A DNA stretch of 7,821 nt, taken from NCBI GenBank assembly GCA_028280675.1, contig JANQLI010000257.1, positions 1 to 7,821 on the forward strand, written 5' to 3'. The notes beneath the pieces were generated by a model. That model was not told the DNA's origin. It searched no databases and saw only the letters and a list, made by a program, of their open reading frames with translations. Below, one piece after another: positions 7,005-7,821 of this stretch; position 1 is the first letter of the stretch, and the number at the start of each line of letters is the position of its first letter. The position numbers were made by a program, and so were the translations under genes. This stretch comes from Alphaproteobacteria bacterium. GTDB lineage: Bacteria; Pseudomonadota; Alphaproteobacteria; SMXP01.

Positions 7005-7457
7005 CTAAGAAAGCAACTCTTTGATCATCTTGCTGGCTTTGCCAAAATCCATTTGCCCGGCATAGCGTTCTTTGAGAACACCCATGCATTTTCCCATATC
7101 TTTGAGACCCGTCGCCGCAAGTTCAGCGACCACTTTCTCACAGGCTGCGCGAATCTCTTCTTCCGAGAGCTGTTGCGGCATAAACTCATCAATGATCGCA
7201 ATTTCTTGGGCTTCTTGCTCCGCCAAATCCAAGCGGCCTGCCTCTTCATATGTTTTATGCGATTCGCGGCGTTGTTTGATCATCTTTGACAAGATTTGCA
7301 GGATCTCATCATCACTTACACCTTGACGACGGTCTCCGGTCCGCGCGGCAATGTCGCGATCTTTGATCGCAGCAAGGATCAACCGCAAAGCAGAGACGCG
7401 AATTTGGTCACGCGCCTTCACGGCGTCTTTCAGCGCAAGGTTTAAACGATCACGCAT
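7005..7457 (-). CDS. GatB/YqeY-domain protein
   Basis: This 150-residue protein is a full-length stand-alone YqeY-like protein. It shows the family opening RDRLNLALKDAVKARDQIRVSALRLILAAIKDRDI, the middle IKQRRESHKTYEEAGRLDLAEQE, and the end KDMGKCMGVLKERYAGQMDFGKASKMIKELL. The C-terminal helical part is related to the tail domain of GatB, the glutamine-dependent amidotransferase subunit that contacts tRNA, so tRNA binding is suspected, but the true role of stand-alone YqeY is not established. I chose the ATG at 7457: GAGG sits 6 nt before it, whereas the in-frame ATG at 7469 has no Shine-Dalgarno. It is the first gene of the run leading into dnaG and rpoD, and it is divergent from carA. Confidence 0.92.
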   Translation of the reverse strand: MRDRLNLALKDAVKARDQIRVSALRLILAAIKDRDIAARTGDRRQGVSDDEILQILSKMIKQRRESHKTYEEAGRLDLAEQEAQEIAIIDEFMPQQLSEEEIRAACEKVVAELAATGLKDMGKCMGVLKERYAGQMDFGKASKMIKELLS

Positions 7458-7463
7458 GTGTGG

Positions 7464-7467
7464 CCTC
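7464..7467 (-). promoter_or_regulatory. Ribosome binding site deciding the yqeY-like start
   Basis: The minus strand reads GAGG, 6 nt before the ATG at 7457. It lies inside the reading frame that would begin at the ATG at 7469, which argues that the downstream ATG is the real start. Confidence 0.55.
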
Positions 7468-7505
7468 ATGATAGGGATTCGGAGCCGCCTACACTATCGA
7501 ATCAA

Positions 7506-7525
7506 TCGGCGAAGCGCAACGCCGA
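7506..7525 (-). other. Hairpin in the leader of the yqeY-dnaG-rpoD run
   Basis: TCGGCG and CGCCGA form a perfect 6-bp GC-rich stem around an 8-nt loop, about 50 nt before the yqeY-like start. No T run follows on either strand, so it is not a standard intrinsic terminator. It may be an operator, an mRNA leader structure or chance. Confidence 0.3.
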
Positions 7526-7577
7526 CGATGTTTTACAAACCCTTGAAAATAATAGGGAAATAAAGAAAAATGCTGGC

Positions 7578-7606
7578 TTGACGCCGCACACCCTTTTGCT
7601 TATTGT
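7578..7606 (+). promoter_or_regulatory. carA: Candidate sigma-70 promoter for carA
   Basis: TTGACG (7578-7583, five of six to the -35 consensus) is followed by exactly 17 nt and then TATTGT (7601-7606, four of six to the -10 consensus). Transcription would begin near 7613 and leave a leader of about 65 nt before the carA ATG. Spacing and position fit well, but only sequence supports it. Confidence 0.5.
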
Positions 7607-7617
7607 CCCGTCAATTT

Positions 7618-7636
7618 GGCTGCAGGCTGCATGCAG
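7618..7636 (+). repeat. Tandem GGCTGCA repeat and palindrome in the carA leader
   Basis: GGCTGCA occurs twice head to tail (7618-7631), and the second copy runs into the perfect 10-bp palindrome CTGCATGCAG (7627-7636). This lies just downstream of the predicted carA transcription start, where a repressor site would act. No known operator is recognised, so the function is unknown. Confidence 0.4.
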
Positions 7637-7677
7637 TCAAGCGATTGGGTCCACATACCAACATAAAAGAGAGTGCA

Positions 7678-7821
7678 ATGTATAAGCCACCGGTCACCGG
7701 AGCTCTGATCTTGAGCGACGGCACCCTATTTCGCGGCTACGGCTTGGGCGCCGTGGGACATGCCGTCGGAGAAGTTTGTTTTAACACGGCGATGACCGGC
7801 TATCAGGAAATTCTCACCGAT
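7678..7821 (+). CDS. carA: Carbamoyl-phosphate synthase small subunit, 5' part only
   Basis: Only the first 48 codons are present; the gene runs off the right edge. The translation begins MYKPPVTGALILSDGT and contains VGEVCFNTAMTGYQEILTD, closely matching the CarA N-terminus (E. coli has VGEVVFNTSMTGYQEILTD). CarA is the glutaminase subunit that releases ammonia from glutamine and passes it to CarB, making carbamoyl phosphate for arginine and pyrimidine synthesis. The glutaminase active site lies beyond the window. A purine-rich AAGAGAG (7667-7673) precedes the ATG by 4 nt. A promoter candidate lies about 70 nt upstream, and the gene is divergent from the yqeY-dnaG-rpoD run. carB is expected downstream but is not visible. 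Confidence 0.96.
   Translation, partial: MYKPPVTGALILSDGTLFRGYGLGAVGHAVGEVCFNTAMTGYQEILTD

Noticed and set aside
6543..7289. Plus-strand open frame of 248 codons opposite dnaG and the yqeY-like gene
   Set aside because: It crosses two conserved minus-strand genes and their gap, and its translation has no domain character, so it is a shadow.
7549..7554. Minus-strand TATTAT as a -10 box for the yqeY-dnaG-rpoD run
   Set aside because: No recognisable -35 hexamer lies at 16-18 nt, and the surrounding sequence is AT-rich enough to produce the hexamer by chance.

Overview
The window looks like ordinary alphaproteobacterial chromosome with one accessory gene at its left edge. The lineage call rests on the sigma factor: its regions 2 to 4, ending HPSRSRKLRSFLDN, are of the alphaproteobacterial RpoD type. 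The primase has the serine-substituted zinc-ribbon form that I associate with many alphaproteobacteria. I cannot name a genus. Most of the window is GC-rich (line 6001-6060 has 38 G/C of 60). The left gene is visibly AT-richer (line 841-900 has 22 G/C of 60).

Layout. (1) Positions 18-1202, minus strand: a PD-(D/E)xK nuclease of the Mrr type with a large unrecognised N-terminal half; its last codons lie in a strong hairpin. (2) 1203-1445: 243 nt with no credible gene, holding a candidate promoter for the nuclease and one short inverted repeat. (3) 1446-1522, minus: a complete tRNA with anticodon CAT, most likely the AUA-reading tRNA-Ile2. Its 3' end points at the AT-rich nuclease segment, the orientation expected of an island inserted at a tRNA. 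(4) 1685-2413, plus: an exported SIMPL-domain protein, converging with panD, with only 2 nt between the two stop codons. (5) 2416-7457, minus: yqeY-like gene, dnaG, rpoD and panD in transcription order, all on one strand with short gaps (42, 156 and 77 nt). This resembles the macromolecular-synthesis operon of other bacteria (rpsU-dnaG-rpoD in E. coli), with a GatB/YqeY-domain gene in the place of rpsU. (6) 7458-7677: a divergent intergenic region with a good sigma-70 promoter candidate for carA and a hairpin in the leader of the opposite operon. (7) 7678-7821, plus: the first 48 codons of carA, cut by the window edge.

Functionally, dnaG starts DNA replication and rpoD is the main transcription initiation factor. 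panD makes beta-alanine for coenzyme A, and carA feeds arginine and pyrimidine synthesis. These are core genes. The best candidate for something less described is the nuclease beside the tRNA, which could be an orphan restriction or phage-defence effector. I found no CRISPR array, insertion sequence, integrase or complete multi-gene defence system here.
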